Part shown: piece by piece, positions 1-5,910 of the stretch
Numbering within the stretch: the stretch's first letter is position 1
Layout of the letters: each line of letters opens with the position of its first letter
From: JBHHWH01 sp046756405
GTDB taxonomy: Bacteria > Actinomycetota > Acidimicrobiia > Spongiisociales > ZC4RG35
DNA: 7,885 nucleotides
Reading direction: 5' to 3'
Assembly: GCA_046756405.1 (NCBI GenBank)
Contig: JBHHWH010000096.1
Span: 1-7,885 of the forward strand
Notes under the pieces: generated by a model
Told to the model about the DNA's origin: nothing
Seen by the model: only the letters and a program-made list of their open reading frames with translations
Databases searched by the model: none
Made by a program: the position numbers and the translations under genes

Positions 1-1
1 C

Positions 2-352
2 TACTGCGAAACGATCGGGCTGACGATGGGGGAGGGCGTAGCAGGACTGATCGCCCACGAGCTCTGCACCGTGGTCGCTGGACTCGGTGAGGGAGAAGCG
101 GTGTTTACAGAACGAGCCGAGAAAGAAGCGGAGGCGCGGAGGGATCAGCTTGATGCTCGGGAGCAGCAGGTCGGAATGCGTGGACAGCGACTGAGCACGA
201 AAGAGCGACAACTGCGGGCGGCAGAGCAGCGAATCCGAACGGTAGCGTTGCACCGCGGAGCGTCCCAAGGTCGGCCCAAAGTCGGCCGCAATGAACGGTG
301 CCCGTGCGGTTCGGGCCTGAAGTACAAACATTGTCACGGTCTGAGCCGGTGA
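2..352 (+). CDS. Coiled-coil protein with C-terminal SEC-C zinc motif (5' end outside window)
   Basis: The reading frame is open from the first bases of the window, so the true start probably lies upstream; the first internal ATG is at 26 (108 residues from there). Numbering from that ATG, residues 27-75 are rich in Glu, Arg, Gln and Ala with heptad-like spacing, as in a coiled coil. The C-terminus carries a SEC-C motif: Cys92-Pro-Cys94, then GSGLKYK, then Cys103-His104-Gly. The same CxC...CH arrangement binds zinc at the tail of SecA. SEC-C motifs occur at the ends of many unrelated proteins and do not reveal the function. The N-terminal part (YCETIGLTMGEGVAG) is not a family I can name. It is too short to be SecA itself. 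The stop at 352 is 31 bases before the next gene on the same strand, so co-transcription is possible. Confidence 0.7.
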   Translation, partial: YCETIGLTMGEGVAGLIAHELCTVVAGLGEGEAVFTERAEKEAEARRDQLDAREQQVGMRGQRLSTKERQLRAAEQRIRTVALHRGASQGRPKVGRNERCPCGSGLKYKHCHGLSR

Positions 353-365
353 TAACGGCGACCGC

Positions 366-372
366 AAGGAAG
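366..372 (+). promoter_or_regulatory. Ribosome binding site that sets the start at 384
   Basis: AAGGAAG lies 11 bases before a GTG at 384 and 14 before the ATG at 387. The spacing favours the GTG. The frame is open upstream only to 345, leaving no room for a signal peptide before this site. Confidence 0.45.
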
Positions 373-383
373 TTCTGTGTGCG

Positions 384-1202
384 GTGATGATTACTCCATG
401 TCGCATCCACGGCGTGTGTGATCTGCCCGAACCGAGTTGCCACTGCTACTACGACGCGGTCACCAGTCGTCTCGTCTGCGAGGACGACCGCGGAGGTGGC
501 GAACCGGATCCGACGACTAGCTACTGGACTTCATGGCGGATCATCGGTACCTGCGGCGGCGGGGGCGGGGCTGGCGGCGTCATCGTCGATATCACGACCG
601 GTCTCATCCTCGCCTTGCGTGATCGCGTTGTCGATGGGGAGGTCGTCGAGTCACAGTTGACCTGCATCGACCTCGACGACGCGGCGAACGCGATATGGGA
701 GGCAGTAGCGTCGGCGGCTGCGGCCCTGCCCGATCTGGCATGGGAGGCCAACCCTGATGGTCACATCAGCAAGGGGCTGACCGGCCTCGGCACCTGGCTG
801 TGGTACTCCAACCCGTCACAGGTCGGTCCGATCGACGCCATATGGACCGATCCCGTCACGGGGCTCGTGTTCGGCGTCCGCGGAAGAGGATGGACCGAGT
901 CGATCACCTGGGATACCGGCGAGGGACGGTATGACGTGTTCGCGCCCACCTGGGAGGCCGCCCTAGGCGTGGGTGGGGCGGCAGAGGCTCCGGCCGCAGC
1001 CCATCTGTACAATGCCGCCTCCGCCGACGCGGGGCACCCGAACGGATATCCGGTCAGCGTCGAGCTCTACTGGGTGGGCGAATGTCAGATCAGGTTGCTC
1101 GCAGGCGTCTGGACGAATTGGGCACGCTTTGGCAGCACTCTGACCGAAACCTTCCCCGACCGGGAGGAAGTCGTAGAAGTGAGGTCGAAGCTCTCGGGCT
1201 GA
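384..1202 (+). CDS. Hypothetical protein resembling secreted actinobacterial proteins, no signal peptide
   Basis: The protein has 272 residues and starts at GTG 384 (ATG 387 is the alternative). The N-terminal third has many cysteines (C6, C12, C19, C21, C32, C57) and a glycine run at 58-65; two more are C94 and C234. Eight cysteines suit a disulfide-bonded exported protein. The middle part, KGLTGLGTWLWYSNP (130-144), an immunoglobulin-like stretch ending WTESITWDTGEG (170-181), and the tail with W243, W246 and EVRSKL near 265 resemble a family of secreted or membrane-anchored proteins of unknown function common in actinobacteria. That is recognition by pattern, not a search. Members normally have a signal peptide, and none is visible here: an in-frame stop at 342-344 blocks extension. 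The gene may therefore have lost its 5' end, or the true start may be disrupted. An IS3 end lies 31 bases after the stop. Confidence 0.65.
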   Translation: MMITPCRIHGVCDLPEPSCHCYYDAVTSRLVCEDDRGGGEPDPTTSYWTSWRIIGTCGGGGGAGGVIVDITTGLILALRDRVVDGEVVESQLTCIDLDDAANAIWEAVASAAAALPDLAWEANPDGHISKGLTGLGTWLWYSNPSQVGPIDAIWTDPVTGLVFGVRGRGWTESITWDTGEGRYDVFAPTWEAALGVGGAAEAPAAAHLYNAASADAGHPNGYPVSVELYWVGECQIRLLAGVWTNWARFGSTLTETFPDREEVVEVRSKLSG

Positions 1203-1232
1203 GGCGCGACAGCCCGCTGGCGTGGCCCACAA

Positions 1233-1253
1233 TGAACCATCCTGGGTTTGATG
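1233..1253 (+). repeat. Left terminal repeat of the IS3-family element
   Basis: The 21 bases start with TG, as IS3-family ends do, and match the repeat at 1600-1620 at 17 of 21 positions, including 12 in a row (CTGGGTTTGATG). It lies 51 bases before the OrfA start, where a left end is expected. Confidence 0.65.
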
Positions 1254-1283
1254 CACATCTCCTTAGTTGGGAAGGTGGCATCT

Positions 1284-1595
1284 ATGCCAAGGAAGTACGA
1301 CGAGAACACGAAGGCGAGGGCGGTTCGTCTGGTGGTCGACCATGCGAAGGACTACGACTCTGAGTGGGAGGCGATCAAGACGGTGTCGGCCCGGCTGGGT
1401 ATGCATCCGGAGACGCTGCGCAAGTGGCTACGCCAGGCGGAGGTCGACGCCGGTGATGCCGATGGGGTGACGACCACGGCGGCGCGGGAGCTGCGGGAGC
1501 TGAAACGCAAGAACGCCGAGTTGGAGCGCACCATCGAGATTCTCAAGGCGGCGACGAGTTTCTTCGTGCGGGAGAGCGACCCGCACCACCGCTGA
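1284..1595 (+). CDS. IS3-family transposase OrfA (DNA-binding subunit)
   Basis: This 103-residue protein is the helix-turn-helix half of an IS3-type transposase. In the family, it binds the terminal repeats and is joined to the catalytic OrfB by ribosomal frameshifting. Residues 1-50 (MPRKYDENTKARAVRLV, then SARLGMHPETLRKWLRQAE) form the helix-turn-helix. Residues 68-95 (LRELKRKNAELERTIEILKAA) form the leucine-zipper-like dimerisation helix. The length is normal for OrfA. I chose ATG 1284 rather than 1248 because family members begin with a MPRKY-like sequence and a GAAGG stands about nine bases before it; the 1248 start would run through the terminal repeat region. The stop overlaps an ATG (TGATG, 1593-1597), where orfB would be expected to begin, but orfB is cut off within two codons by the repeat at 1600. 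OrfA is intact but has no catalytic partner here. Confidence 0.9.
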   Translation: MPRKYDENTKARAVRLVVDHAKDYDSEWEAIKTVSARLGMHPETLRKWLRQAEVDAGDADGVTTTAARELRELKRKNAELERTIEILKAATSFFVRESDPHHR

Positions 1596-1599
1596 TGTG

Positions 1600-1620
1600 T
1601 GGGCCGTACTGGGTTTGATG
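1600..1620 (-). repeat. Right terminal repeat of the IS3-family element, inverted
   Basis: It starts with TG and matches the left repeat at 17 of 21 positions. It lies just beyond the 3' end of the minus-strand orfB fragment, so it is the right end belonging to that fragment. It begins five bases after the OrfA stop. Confidence 0.6.
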
Positions 1621-1630
1621 GAGACTCGAT

Positions 1631-1882
1631 CTATTTGTTTCCAAGCAGTTGTCGGTCGGCTTCTTTGGCATGGTAGGTGTCTTCGAATTCGGCTGGTGGG
1701 GTGTCGTTGAGGTAGCCGTGGATCCGCTCGGTGTTGTACCAGTGGACCCAGCCCAGGGTGGCGAGCTCGACCTCTTCGATGCTTCGCCATGGACCCTGTT
1801 CGGGTCCGTAGATCAGCTTAGCCCTGTAGAGACTGTGCACCGATTCCGCCAGCGCGTTATCGAATGAATCTCCGACGGATCC
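1631..1882 (-). pseudogene. IS3-family transposase OrfB, C-terminal fragment
   Basis: About 83 residues remain of a protein normally near 280-300. The fragment starts at GSVGDSFDNALAESVHSLYR, the signature around the last acidic residue of the IS3 DDE catalytic triad (the Glu of ALAES, codon 1846-1844). It continues through IEEVELATLGWVHWYNTERIH, the usual C-terminal segment, to a natural TAG stop at 1633-1631. The two catalytic aspartates and the integrase core before them are missing, so it cannot be active. The frame stays open upstream to an ATG at 1996, but that part overlaps the lipoprotein gene and shows no IS3 similarity. It is in opposite orientation to orfA. Confidence 0.85.
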
Positions 1883-1901
1883 CAGTTCGCCCTCCCTGGG
1901 C

Positions 1902-2558
1902 TCACGGAACGGCGCACTCCACCCTTGGGCCAGACACGGTGCCGTCGGCGCCGATCTCAACTCCGACGTTGTCAAAGGGATACCACAGCGCGCCATCCAG
2001 GTAGGCGTCCAAAGAGGGCGGGGGTTCGGGAACGAGACCGATCTCGATCAGGCATTCATACGCCGCTAGATAGGCTTCATACCGCATAGTTCTGGTTTCG
2101 ATATCATCGACGAGGCTGACCAGGCCGCGAGTCTGCATGGCTGTACGGCAAGCCTCGACTACTTCGATCAAGCGGCCCTGCTGCGTCTCGTTGCTGTCGC
2201 TATATACGCCACCAGCTCCCGCATATAGGACTGTGAACCCAAAGTGGGCAACACATCCTCCCAGGAGTTCGTTCGCATGTGTGCTTTCGGGGAGAACCGG
2301 CCGATCAAACCTCTGGCCAAGGCTACGGAAGTAGTCAAGCGCCACGCTCATATCCTCGGTATCGGCCAACGTGTTATCAGGTGGGCCTGAGAGAGTGTCC
2401 TGTTCGGTAACCGCGCCCCCCGGTGAACAACCCACCAGCAGGAGCGCGGCTACTACGGCGTACCCAATTAGGCGTTTCGGGCTCCGGGTTCTTAGCGTCG
2501 TGCTTAGGACGATTCTCTCGGAGTCGGTCCTAGATCCCGACCAAATGACACGTCGCAT
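1902..2558 (-). CDS. Predicted lipoprotein of unknown function
   Basis: From ATG 2558 the protein has 218 residues. Basic residues (RTRSPKR) precede a hydrophobic stretch (LIGYAVVAALLLVGC) ending in a lipobox, L-V-G-Cys44, so the protein should be cleaved by signal peptidase II and lipid-anchored on the outer face of the membrane. The mature part begins with a Ser/Gly/Thr-rich linker and then a mixed domain with several cysteines and a Pro-rich ECLIEIGLVPEPPPS segment near the end. I do not recognise the family. A start at 2609 is possible but would deepen the overlap with the upstream gene; 2558 still overlaps that gene's end by 29 bases, which suggests translational coupling. The stop lies about 20 bases from the IS3 OrfB fragment, so the last few residues may have been altered by the insertion. 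Confidence 0.7.
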   Translation of the reverse strand: MRRVIWSGSRTDSERIVLSTTLRTRSPKRLIGYAVVAALLLVGCSPGGAVTEQDTLSGPPDNTLADTEDMSVALDYFRSLGQRFDRPVLPESTHANELLGGCVAHFGFTVLYAGAGGVYSDSNETQQGRLIEVVEACRTAMQTRGLVSLVDDIETRTMRYEAYLAAYECLIEIGLVPEPPPSLDAYLDGALWYPFDNVGVEIGADGTVSGPRVECAVP

Positions 2559-2919
2559 AGCCGGTGTGGGTCCCTGGAGCGTTCGCCGACCAGAATCGTG
2601 GACCGGCATTCGGCCAATGGACCCTCAACGTGAATCCCCAAGGAAGCCAATCCCAAAAGGAGCCTACGTGGGTGTGGTAATGAGTCCCATTGGTGTCAAA
2701 CGATTTCGACCATGTGTCGGGCTCGTAGGCTGAGCTGCATCCGATATAGCCCCCGTGGGCTTCGGCTCGCGGTGCTGCCCAAATTGCTAACGCAGTTATA
2801 CCGCTGAGCATCGACACTAGGACCATCGCGATAATCTTTGCCGAGCATCCAGGATGGCTGCGCTCTCTGTGTGCATAACTCCCACCCTCATCAATAGCGG
2901 TCGGCGCTGAGTGTGGCAT
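2530..2919 (-). CDS. Small secreted protein, unknown family
   Basis: From ATG 2919 the protein has 129 residues. A basic segment (HRERSHPGCSAK) is followed by a hydrophobic segment (IIAMVLVSMLSGITALAIWAA) and a likely signal peptidase I site, AEA before His55. The mature part is about 75 residues, rich in Trp, His and Gly (THYHTHVGSFWDWLPWGF), with two cysteines, C61 and C124, that could form one disulfide. I do not recognise it. The frame is open upstream to 3084, but that extension crosses the IS21-like end and is probably not translated. The n-region before the hydrophobic stretch is unusually long, so the start is uncertain. It lies directly upstream of, and overlaps, the lipoprotein gene, so the two probably form a two-gene unit of exported products. 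Confidence 0.55.
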   Translation of the reverse strand: MPHSAPTAIDEGGSYAHRERSHPGCSAKIIAMVLVSMLSGITALAIWAAPRAEAHGGYIGCSSAYEPDTWSKSFDTNGTHYHTHVGSFWDWLPWGFTLRVHWPNAGPRFWSANAPGTHTGYATCHLVGI

Positions 2920-3007
2920 TGCCGGATTGGTTCCCGCCTCATGTTGAAGATACCGCAGGCTCTGGCGACTTGGAGAGATTCTTTTCGCGAGTCTCGAACG
3001 CACGCGG

Positions 3008-3070
3008 TGTCGCCCGCCAGTCACATGGGACCACTTTGAGTTGAGTTCCGCCATCGGGATGGGACCACCT
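3008..3070. repeat. Possible broken end of an IS21-type element
   Basis: ATGGGACCAC occurs twice, at 3025-3034 and 3059-3068, 34 bases apart. The stretch begins with TGTCGCCCGCC at 3008. IS21-family ends start with TG and contain several short repeats of this kind, and a GGGACCAC unit is familiar from actinobacterial members. No istA or istB gene is present; the recombinase gene begins ten bases further on. This is inference from pattern, with no partner end in the window. Confidence 0.3.
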
Positions 3071-3080
3071 CTCCGCCAAG

Positions 3081-4391
3081 TCAATCGACCGAGAACGATG
3101 TCATTAGGGCCGGGGTCCGTGTAGTCCGCAGGCGGATCGCTTCTCCGACACTCGACTCAACTACACGCGGCCGGGATTCGACGACGACCCGACCGTCTTG
3201 GTGGTAGATGATGTCGATCCCCATCTCGGCGTAGACCTTGGCCTTGTCCGCCGGGTCGGCTGCGGCGAGGGTGGCGGTGATGTCCTGGAGGCTGGCGACG
3301 AGGGCCTTGATGTCGTCTTTGGTGAGTTTGGTCGTTGGTTTCCTGCCGAGCAGGGTCTCGAGTCGGCGGCGCTCCTGATTGGTCTCGGCGATCCACCTGC
3401 CCACCGCTGAGGCGGCCTCGGGTTCGTTCCTGACGATGGTGCGATAGCTGTCGAGCTCTTCGTCGAGCTTGCGGATTCGTTCCCGGATCTGGCGCGCTTC
3501 TGCCTCCTGGTCGGTGTCGGGTTGGGCGGCGTCGGCGAGCTTGGCGCAGGTATCGTCGAGGTGTTCGTCGGTGAACAGTCCGGCAACCCAGGAGTCGAGC
3601 CGAGGCACGATGGTGTCCTCGCGCACGTAGATGGTCGCCGGGTGGTCACGGTTGTTGGCAGGGTCGTCGCGTTGGATCTGGCATCGGTAGTAGGGGCGGT
3701 CGTGGTTCCAGGTGCCCTCCATCCGTCTTCCGCACTGGCCGCATGAGAGTCGGCCGGCCAGCAGGTACTGACGGCCACCCTTCGGGGTGCGGGTGTAGCG
3801 GCGTTTGTTGGCCTTGAAACGGGTCTGGACGGCTTCCCACTCCTCACGAGTGACCACGGCTTCATGGCTGGGTTTCTCAGACCAGATCCAATCCGAGGGG
3901 TCGTTCCATCGCATCCGGGTCTGGTGGCCGAGGGCGACGTCGTGGACGTCGATGAGGGCTTCATCGCGTCGCTGCTTGTTCCACACCTGGTAGCCGGTGT
4001 ATCGGGGGTTCTCCAAGATGGCGCGCACGGCCGTGTGCTTCCATGCCGGCCCGTTTGCCAGGCGATGGGGGTTGCGGTCGGGGTCGGCGGCGGAAGGGCA
4101 GGGGATGTCGTCGGCGGTGAGATCCCTGGCAATGGCACGCAGTCCGCTTCCGCCGAGGTACTCGCGGAAGATCCGCCGGACCACCGGTGCGGTGGCCGGG
4201 TTGGGTTCGAGACGTCTGGCACGCTGCCCTGCGGCGGCCTTGCCGGGGTTGGGATGCGGCCCGGCGTCGACGAGCCGGTAGCCATATGGGGGTCGGCCGC
4301 CGAGGAAGCGGCCCTCCATCGCTGCCTGGGCGGCCATTGCCGAGCGGACTCGGGTCTTGATTCGGTTGCGTTCGCCTTTGCCTTTGCTCAT
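3081..4391 (-). CDS. Large serine recombinase lacking its catalytic domain (5'-truncated, probably a pseudogene)
   Basis: Large serine recombinases cut and rejoin DNA for phages and integrative elements through an N-terminal resolvase domain of about 150 residues. That domain is absent. The open part begins with SLYGGMSKGKGERNRIK, which in full proteins forms the end of the catalytic domain and the long helix leading out of it. Then come the recombinase domain (about 28-140, with GRPPYGYRL and ENPRYTGYQVWN), the zinc ribbon (C217, C220, C237) and a coiled-coil stretch (about 295-350, QIRERIRKLDEELD) used in synapsis control. The C-terminus ends at a natural stop. The frame is open upstream to 4433 and stops at 4436-4434, with no resolvase sequence there. 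An extra Lys-Gly at KGKG, from a tandem AAAGGC, interrupts the usual SKGERNRIK. It faces the truncated peptidase gene head to head. It could bind DNA but not recombine it. Confidence 0.88.
   Translation of the reverse strand: MSKGKGERNRIKTRVRSAMAAQAAMEGRFLGGRPPYGYRLVDAGPHPNPGKAAAGQRARRLEPNPATAPVVRRIFREYLGGSGLRAIARDLTADDIPCPSAADPDRNPHRLANGPAWKHTAVRAILENPRYTGYQVWNKQRRDEALIDVHDVALGHQTRMRWNDPSDWIWSEKPSHEAVVTREEWEAVQTRFKANKRRYTRTPKGGRQYLLAGRLSCGQCGRRMEGTWNHDRPYYRCQIQRDDPANNRDHPATIYVREDTIVPRLDSWVAGLFTDEHLDDTCAKLADAAQPDTDQEAEARQIRERIRKLDEELDSYRTIVRNEPEAASAVGRWIAETNQERRRLETLLGRKPTTKLTKDDIKALVASLQDITATLAAADPADKAKVYAEMGIDIIYHQDGRVVVESRPRVVESSVGEAIRLRTTRTPALMTSFSVD
3118..3151 (+). repeat. Direct repeat copy 1, in the recombinase 3' end
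   Basis: This 34-base stretch matches 5799-5832 at 28 positions, in the same orientation, with a perfect 17-base block at its right end. On the minus strand it encodes VGEAI and the following residues of the recombinase tail. Confidence 0.7.
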
Positions 4392-4406
4392 CCCGCCGTA
4401 GAGGCT

Positions 4407-4462
4407 CGGGGTCCCTTCAGCAACCGGGCCTGATCATCGCGGTCGAGGGTCTCGTCCAATCA
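4407..4462. other. Junction where two divergent genes both lose their 5' ends
   Basis: To the left, recombinase similarity stops at SLYGG (4406). To the right, S1 peptidase similarity starts at about 4463. Neither the catalytic domain of the one nor the signal peptide and propeptide of the other is present, and there is no intergenic control region. Only about 55 bases of unassigned sequence lie between them. The peptidase frame is open leftward across the junction into the recombinase. This is best read as a deletion or recombination breakpoint. Confidence 0.65.
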
Positions 4463-5095
4463 GTGGCGTGCACCTGGGGCATCAACGCACACACCAACTC
4501 GTACTACTACGCGGTGACCGCAGGCCAATGCATGAAGGATGCGATGGGAATCTCCAGTGAAAGCGGTTGGGTCGGGAGTGCCCTGGAAGTACGACAGTCA
4601 GGATCACCAGGCTCGGGAGTATTGCTGACCGCAGGCAACACCTACCTTCACTTTTCTTGGGCGAACGGTGATGATGTTGCCAGATTCGAGGCCGGCGCCT
4701 ACCCAAACGACAACTGCTACCACGCCGGGTACAACTGCGCTCGGCGAATCGTGAACAGAGCATGGCTGAATTCTGTGGACGTGGGAGATACCACTTGCGC
4801 CTCCCTTGGCGTCAGTGGTACTTACAGGTGCGGGACAGTGCAAGCCTACGTCACCATTTCCAATGGGGTGACTCACAGCGGTGTCTTGAAGGTTGGGTTC
4901 AGCTCAACGGACGGCGATTCTGGCTCCGGGGCCATGGACGGCACTGATACGTTTGATGGGCTCGTCATAGGGAAGAACGGCTCGGTAACGTACGTGATGC
5001 AGGCGGATCGACTGCTCGAAGACCTCGGCGGGGCCCAATTCAACTGCTATCCCAGCGGGAACAAGGGTACCGTCTGTCCGGGCACTAACCGCTAG
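4463..5095 (+). CDS. Trypsin-like (S1 family) exported peptidase, 5'-truncated, catalytic His replaced by Gln
   Basis: From GTG 4463 the protein has 210 residues. It shows the chymotrypsin-fold landmarks in order: YYYAVTAGQC (14-23), where the family has TAGHC; DDVARFE (70-76), with Asp71 the likely triad Asp; and DGDSGSGAM (150-158), with Ser153 the nucleophile. Residue 22, the triad His, is Gln (CAA, 4526-4528), which should abolish normal peptidase activity. Eight cysteines (3, 23, 85, 92, 112, 123, 195, 205) suit disulfide bonds in an exported protein of the streptogrisin type. The signal peptide and propeptide that such proteins need are missing, since the gene is cut at the 4407-4462 junction, and GTG 4463 may not be a real start. 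Whether the His loss came before or after the truncation is unknown. The gene converges on the lipoprotein gene at 5565-5137, with a shared hairpin between them. Confidence 0.75.
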   Translation: MACTWGINAHTNSYYYAVTAGQCMKDAMGISSESGWVGSALEVRQSGSPGSGVLLTAGNTYLHFSWANGDDVARFEAGAYPNDNCYHAGYNCARRIVNRAWLNSVDVGDTTCASLGVSGTYRCGTVQAYVTISNGVTHSGVLKVGFSSTDGDSGSGAMDGTDTFDGLVIGKNGSVTYVMQADRLLEDLGGAQFNCYPSGNKGTVCPGTNR

Positions 5096-5115
5096 GTAGT
5101 CCTCTAGACGGAAAG

Positions 5116-5156
5116 CAGCACAGACTTTCTCGTCTTCTACGGGGAAGTCTGTGCTG
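5116..5156. terminator. Strong hairpin, likely bidirectional terminator
   Basis: The arms CAGCACAGACTT (5116-5127) and AAGTCTGTGCTG (5145-5156) are perfect complements. Pairing continues inward with G-U and G-C pairs to a five-base loop at 5134-5138. It lies between two convergent genes and contains the stop codon of the minus-strand one (5139-5137). There is no T run on either side, so it may act as a barrier or mRNA-stabilising stem as well as a terminator. Confidence 0.7.
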
Positions 5157-5565
5157 TATCTGACCTCTCTAGTACGCCGGGCGATCCATCCGACTGGAGA
5201 CAATGTTCAACATGAGTCACCACGTAGCGGTTCGGTCGCGTGTCTCCGGCTTTACTCACATACACCAGCGCAAATGGATCGCCTTCGACTCCGATCGAGT
5301 AAACGGCACTCGAGTTTCCGAATCGGTCCCTGCGCCAAACCTCGTAGACATCTCCGGTCGTATAGCGAGGGCCCACAAAGTCACGCATCGCCTCTAACGG
5401 TTCCGGGCCGCTCTCGAAACCATCTCTTGTCTCAACCGACGAAACACCATGTGCGCAACCTGTTGCGTCGATTGGTGCATCGGCACAGGCGCCTATCGCA
5501 AGTGATAGCGAGACGAGAACCGACAGGCCTCTCGCCCGAGGACGGTTCCGCAACGTCGATGCCAT
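5137..5565 (-). CDS. Small predicted lipoprotein, unknown family
   Basis: The protein has 142 residues. It begins MASTLRNRPRARG, a basic n-region, then the hydrophobic LSVLVSLSLAIGA ending in a lipobox I-G-A-Cys27, so it should be lipid-anchored outside the cell. The mature part is about 115 residues with two further cysteines (C37 and the Cys of VEHC). DVYEVWRRDRFGNSS and DPFALVYVSK suggest a compact beta-rich domain, but I do not recognise it. A TATGCT at 5580-5575 could be a -10 box giving a near-leaderless transcript; no good -35 is visible. GAGG directly abuts the ATG, too close to serve as a ribosome binding site, so either leaderless translation or the TTG at 5553 is possible. The stop lies inside the shared hairpin. 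Confidence 0.7.
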   Translation of the reverse strand: MASTLRNRPRARGLSVLVSLSLAIGACADAPIDATGCAHGVSSVETRDGFESGPEPLEAMRDFVGPRYTTGDVYEVWRRDRFGNSSAVYSIGVEGDPFALVYVSKAGDTRPNRYVVTHVEHCLQSDGSPGVLERSDTAQTSP

Positions 5566-5761
5566 CCTCGCGAAAGCATATCACTGTCGCCCAAGAATCC
5601 CAGCGATGCGCTCGTCGGGCATTACGGAGGTCCGGGATGTTGCCAGGTGAAATGTGGGCCTTTCGCGTCCCTCCGTTGATGAACATTGTGCAACGGGACT
5701 GTCCGACTGTCATCCGACATCGGGCCCTGACATCGCATGGAGTTCGCGCTCGATACTGCGC

Positions 5762-5910
5762 TCACGCGGCGACCTTGAATGAGGTGACCAGCGCTCCGCG
5801 TGTAGTCGAGAAACCGATCGCTTCTCCGACACGACCTACAGGGACTGCAAGCCGTAGGCCGATGACGCGCCGACCGGCGCCACATCTAGAAAGCCGAACC
5901 GTGATCCCGA
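5762..5910 (-). pseudogene. C-terminal remnant of a second serine recombinase
   Basis: The minus-strand frame ends VGEAIGFSTTRGALVTSFKVAA and then stops, matching VGEAIRLRTTRTPALMTSFSVD at the end of the recombinase at 3081. Weaker similarity goes back to GITVRL (5908), aligned with GIDIIY, with a two-residue gap. Nothing of the recombinase, zinc or catalytic domains remains upstream. It is not a copy of the first gene's tail, since the protein sequences differ at many places; it is a relative from the same family. Confidence 0.65.
5799..5832 (+). repeat. Direct repeat copy 2, in the recombinase remnant
   Basis: It matches 3118-3151 at 28 of 34 positions in the same orientation, with 17 identical bases at 5816-5832. 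The match is explained at least partly by shared coding ancestry. Confidence 0.65.

Larger units (their letters stand above)
1233..1882. mobile_element. Scrambled IS3-family element: orfA half forward, orfB end half inverted
   Basis: An intact IS3 element reads left end, orfA, orfB, right end, all on one strand. Here the left end and complete orfA are on the plus strand, but the right end comes immediately after orfA and is followed by the last third of orfB on the minus strand. The two terminal repeats therefore point the same way instead of facing each other. Roughly the first two-thirds of orfB are missing. Two histories fit: a second copy inserted backwards just after the first orfA and then lost most of its length together with the rest of the first copy, or an inversion with deletion inside one copy. 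The right-hand border is estimated from where IS3 OrfB similarity stops. The element cannot make a complete transposase. Confidence 0.8.

Noticed and set aside
1248..1283. Extended start for OrfA at 1248
   Set aside because: It would begin inside the terminal repeat; the ATG at 1284 matches the family N-terminus and has a better ribosome binding site.
3135..3151. The 17-base repeat (also at 5816-5832) as a proven attachment site
   Set aside because: It lies within coding sequence shared by two related recombinase tails, which is enough to explain the match.
3161..4285. Long minus-strand open frame, 374 residues, inside the recombinase
   Set aside because: It is rich in Pro, Ser, Thr and Arg, has no recognisable motif, and overlaps the recombinase in another frame; typical of GC-rich shadow frames.
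3864..4433. Plus-strand open frame of 189 residues opposite the recombinase
   Set aside because: It is low-complexity Gly/Val/Ala sequence antisense to a clear domain; no independent evidence.
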